Shown piece by piece: positions 61,594 to 64,000 of a DNA stretch of 64,000 nucleotides. A program made the position numbers and the translations under genes. Below the pieces are notes generated by a model, which ran no database searches, was not told the DNA's origin, and worked only from the letters and a program-made list of their open reading frames with translations. Location of the stretch: NCBI RefSeq assembly GCF_042885655.1, contig NZ_JBHVRO010000001.1, positions 1-64,000 of the forward strand. The letters are read 5' to 3'. Each line of letters begins with the position of its first letter. Positions within the stretch are counted from its first letter, which is position 1. The DNA comes from Psychrobacillus sp042885655 (GTDB lineage Bacteria; Bacillota; Bacilli; Bacillales_A; Planococcaceae).

Positions 61594-62643
61594 GTGAAAC
61601 AATGGAAAGACATTCTAGTAAGAGAATCTACTTCTCTTTTTAATACGATGAAAATAATTGATGATTCCTCTCTCCAATTCGCTCTGGTTGTTGATGAAAA
61701 TCAGCGACTACTCGGTACAGTAACGGATGGGGATATTCGAAGAGGGATTTTACGTGGTGAAGGATTAGAGGTTGAAATTCAACATGTAATGAATAAAACT
61801 CCTTTAACAGCTTCTTCTGGAAGGACACGTTCAAATTATTTAAAAATATTAAAGAAAAACAAGGTGAAGCAGTTACCAATAATTGATGAATTAGGCAAAA
61901 TTGTTGATATTATTTTTACTGATCAGTCTGTAAGCGAAAAAGAGTCAAACAATACTGTTATTCTAATGGTAGGTGGACTGGGGTCTCGATTACGCCCATT
62001 GACCAATAATATACCAAAACCTATGCTTCATGTAGGAAATAAACCAATTTTAGAAACTATTATTGAAGGCTTTAAACAGAATGGATTTACAAATTTCATT
62101 TTATCCGTTAATTATAAAAAAGAAATAATCCAGGATTATTTTCAAGATGGAGATGCTTTTGGAGTATCAATTTCCTACATAGAAGAAGAAAAAAGAATGG
62201 GTACAGCTGGCGCGCTATCTTTATTAAAAGAAAAACCGTCAAATCCAGTTTTTGTGATGAATGGAGATTTATTAACACAAGTAAATTTTGAGCAACTTTT
62301 ACAGTTTCATAAAGAATCTAAAGCAGTTGCAACAATGTGTGTTAGAGAATATGAATATCAAATACCTTATGGTGTAATTGAAACAGAGGGTCAACTTTTA
62401 AAAAACATTACTGAAAAACCAATACATCGTAGTTTTGTAAATGCGGGGATATATGTACTAAGCCCTGAGGCTTTTAATCTTATTCCGGAAAGCAAGTTTT
62501 ATGATATGCCAGATTTATTTAATCAATTAATGGAAAATAATATGTTAGTATCAGCTTTTCCGATTCGTGAATATTGGCTAGATATAGGTCGAGTAGATGA
62601 TTTTGAACGGGCTAATTATGAGTATAGGGAGCGATCTCAATGA
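61594..62643 (+). CDS. ptmE: CBS-domain nucleotidyltransferase (PtmE-like)
   Basis: The protein has 349 residues. Two CBS motifs (about 5-115, with LLGTVTDGDIRRGIL and VKQLPIIDELGKIVDI) precede a sugar-nucleotide transferase domain (about 120-345). The latter holds LMVGGLGSRLRPLTNNIPKP near 125, FVMNGDLL and ITEKP. In Campylobacter the equivalent PtmE makes GDP-glucosamine for the GDP-based legionaminic acid route. Its presence suggests that LegB here uses GDP-GlcNAc. The start is GTG with GGAAG upstream. Confidence 0.85.
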   Translation: MKQWKDILVRESTSLFNTMKIIDDSSLQFALVVDENQRLLGTVTDGDIRRGILRGEGLEVEIQHVMNKTPLTASSGRTRSNYLKILKKNKVKQLPIIDELGKIVDIIFTDQSVSEKESNNTVILMVGGLGSRLRPLTNNIPKPMLHVGNKPILETIIEGFKQNGFTNFILSVNYKKEIIQDYFQDGDAFGVSISYIEEEKRMGTAGALSLLKEKPSNPVFVMNGDLLTQVNFEQLLQFHKESKAVATMCVREYEYQIPYGVIETEGQLLKNITEKPIHRSFVNAGIYVLSPEAFNLIPESKFYDMPDLFNQLMENNMLVSAFPIREYWLDIGRVDDFERANYEYRERSQ

Positions 62644-63323
62644 AGCCAAATTTTTTAGCGGTTATACCCGCACGAGGGGGCTCTAAAGGTGTCCCAAGAA
62701 AAAATGTTAGGGATTTAAACGGTAAACCTTTAATTGCATGGACTATTGAAGAAGCGAAAAAATCTCAATACATTTCCAAAATAATATTGTCATCTGAGGA
62801 TTCGGAAATAATAAAAGAAGCTAAAAAGTATGGATGCGAAGTACCATTTATTCGACCGATGAAACTAGCACAAGACGATACTCCTGGAATCGATCCAGTC
62901 TTACATGCAATCAATCAATGTCCGGGTTATGATTATGTAGTGTTATTACAACCTACCTCACCACTTAGAAAAGCGGAAGATATAGATGGTGCTATACAGA
63001 TGCTCCTAGATAAAGGAGTGGACTATTGTGTTAGTGTAACAGTACCAGATAAATCTCCATATTGGATGTATAAAGTTGACGAAAATGGGAACATGGAGCA
63101 AATTATTGAGCAAGATAATTATGCAGTTAGACGTCAGGATTTACCGAAAGTGTATTCTTTAAATGGTGCTGTATACGTAGCACGAATAGAAAGCTTAACA
63201 CATACAAAGTCTTTTTTGAACGAGGAGACAGTGGCGTTTGAAATGCCCAGAAGTAGATCCTTGGATATTGATACGGAAGAAGACTTTTTATGGTGTGAAT
63301 GGTTAATTTCAAAAAGCTTTTAG
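62640..63323 (+). CDS. legF: CMP-legionaminic acid synthetase LegF (NeuA family)
   Basis: This acylneuraminate cytidylyltransferase has 227 residues. The CTP loop is IPARGGSKGVPRKNVRDLNGKPLIAW (8-33), and VLLQPTSPLRKAEDID lies near 100. It activates legionaminic acid with CTP, giving the donor used by Maf. It is the last gene of the operon and overlaps ptmE by four bases. No clear terminator of its own was seen. Confidence 0.92.
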   Translation: MKPNFLAVIPARGGSKGVPRKNVRDLNGKPLIAWTIEEAKKSQYISKIILSSEDSEIIKEAKKYGCEVPFIRPMKLAQDDTPGIDPVLHAINQCPGYDYVVLLQPTSPLRKAEDIDGAIQMLLDKGVDYCVSVTVPDKSPYWMYKVDENGNMEQIIEQDNYAVRRQDLPKVYSLNGAVYVARIESLTHTKSFLNEETVAFEMPRSRSLDIDTEEDFLWCEWLISKSF

Positions 63324-63473
63324 GTTATAAATATATCTAATATAACTAAGCAGACTATATTAATTGCATTCTGTTACTTAAGTATTAAAAAATTTAATAG
63401 AAAAATAGTTATTTTTATTTTTTTTTTACTCATGCTAAATCACTGAATGTCATTGGAAATTTTATGAAGTTAA
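63324..63473. other. AT-rich convergent intergenic region
   Basis: About 150 AT-rich bases between two converging genes. A run of T's lies near 63417-63427 without a matching stem. Nothing else is seen. Confidence 0.4.
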
Positions 63474-63516
63474 AAAACACCGGATTACAAAGCTAATGCT
63501 AGTAATCTGGTGTTTT
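63474..63516 (-). terminator. Terminator of the second flagellin gene
   Basis: Arms AAACACCGGATTAC and GTAATCTGGTGTTT (about 63475-63488 and 63502-63515) pair with one wobble. On the minus strand the stem is followed by a T-run. The stem may also serve the converging legF transcript. Confidence 0.8.
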
Positions 63517-63518
63517 GT

Positions 63519-64000
63519 TTATCTAAATAATTTTAATACATTACTAACATTTTGGTTTGTTTGTTTAATTAGTAACTCATCACCTTTTTGACGGATGCCT
63601 TGTTTAACAAACTCCATCATTTCAAAAGCCATATCTGGGTCACGAATAAGAGATTCCGTTTTTTGTAAACTTAATTCCATATTAGAAACATTATCTTTAT
63701 GGTGAGAAAGAGCTTCATAATCTGAACCTGTGTTAGCTAAGTGATTAGATATCGTTGATAATGCATTATCAACTTTTGCAATTAAATCTTTTGCCTGATC
63801 TCTAGTAGAAAGTTTAGCAATTTCTAACCCTAATGAAGCAGTACTAACGTTCACGGTATCAATACGCAATGTTTGACCAGCATTTGCACCAACATGTATG
63901 TATAGCGGCCGTACATCTCCAAGAATATTTTGTGTGTTAAATTCCATTTTCTCAGAGGTGTCATCAATAGAGCTAAGCAATTGGTCTAATTCCTTTTGTG
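63519..64000 (-). CDS. Second, divergent flagellin (C-terminal part; cut by window edge)
   Basis: About 160 residues are visible, read in from outside the window (QKELDQLLSSIDDTSEKMEFNTQNIL...). IHVGANAGQTLRID and the C-terminal motif SLIRDPDMAFEMMEFVKQGI identify a flagellin. It differs from Hag at positions normally fixed: RDPDMAFE instead of RDVDMAKE, and QKGDELLIKQTNQ in place of QAAQSMLAQANQQ. The frame is open and has a proper stop and terminator, so it is probably an intact minor or specialised filament protein. It converges on the legionaminic operon. Confidence 0.85.
   Translation of the reverse strand, partial: QKELDQLLSSIDDTSEKMEFNTQNILGDVRPLYIHVGANAGQTLRIDTVNVSTASLGLEIAKLSTRDQAKDLIAKVDNALSTISNHLANTGSDYEALSHHKDNVSNMELSLQKTESLIRDPDMAFEMMEFVKQGIRQKGDELLIKQTNQNVSNVLKLFR

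Noticed and set aside
52957..63323. Pseudaminic acid pathway
   Set aside because: The set has a NeuC/LegG hydrolysing epimerase and a LegB/LegC pair with PtmE; no PseG-type hydrolase or PseC was seen.

Overview
The window reads as a chromosomal segment of a low-GC, motile, competent Gram-positive rod of the Bacillales. The degS-degU, comFA-comFC, yvyF-flgM-flgN-flgK-flgL-yviE-fliW-csrA-hag order is the Bacillus arrangement. A SecA2, LCP proteins and a wall-polysaccharide locus point to the Planococcaceae/Caryophanaceae side (Psychrobacillus, Lysinibacillus, Sporosarcina relatives). The genus is inference. No tRNA, rRNA, transposase, phage gene or CRISPR array was seen.

Layout. (1) 1-3.4 kb: a dispersed GC-rich repeat fragment, a 21-bp phased repeat array, a VOC-fold protein, a PatA-type aminotransferase and an LCP wall-polymer transferase. 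(2) 3.6-13.5 kb: an export region in which secA2 on the minus strand is bracketed by two paralogous secreted beta-propeller proteins, followed by a large secreted phosphodiester glycosidase. (3) 14.5-31.8 kb: a Wzx/Wzy-type polysaccharide locus. It holds tagO, all five enzymes for UDP-2,3-diacetamido-2,3-dideoxy-mannuronic acid, an asparagine-synthase-like amidotransferase, Wzz, Wzx, Wzy, three glycosyltransferases, gtaB and a closing LCP ligase. The gene content fits a peptidoglycan-linked secondary wall polymer with a four-sugar repeat like the diacetamido-mannuronate/Glc/GlcNAc polymers known from Geobacillus stearothermophilus. (4) 32.8-39.6 kb: a lytC/lytB-like autolysin operon, a CAP-domain exoprotein and YvyE/YigZ. 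(5) 39.7-52.8 kb: DegS/DegU, ComFA/ComFC, the late flagellar operon and flagellin, with visible sigma-D promoters and a CsrA hairpin in the hag leader. (6) 52.9-63.3 kb: a flagellin glycosylation island. A Maf glycosyltransferase is followed by a full legionaminic acid pathway (LegB, C, G, I, H, PtmE, LegF) that contains a PIG-L deacetylase/formyltransferase pair. The right edge cuts a second, divergent flagellin gene on the minus strand.

The most unusual structure is in the intergenic DNA. Four places carry repeat arrays with unrelated core words (TTGGTCTCG, GGGG/GGGCA, TTGCG, ACnGnATA), yet nearly all cores recur every 20-21 bp, close to two helical turns. The largest array (about 41720-42690) is a nine-copy higher-order repeat with periods of 102 or 81 bp built from 21-bp steps. 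I know no named element family with this design. It is the best candidate here for something undescribed.

Several start codons were moved downstream of the longest reading frame because a Shine-Dalgarno sequence decides for the inner start. These cases are stated in the entries.
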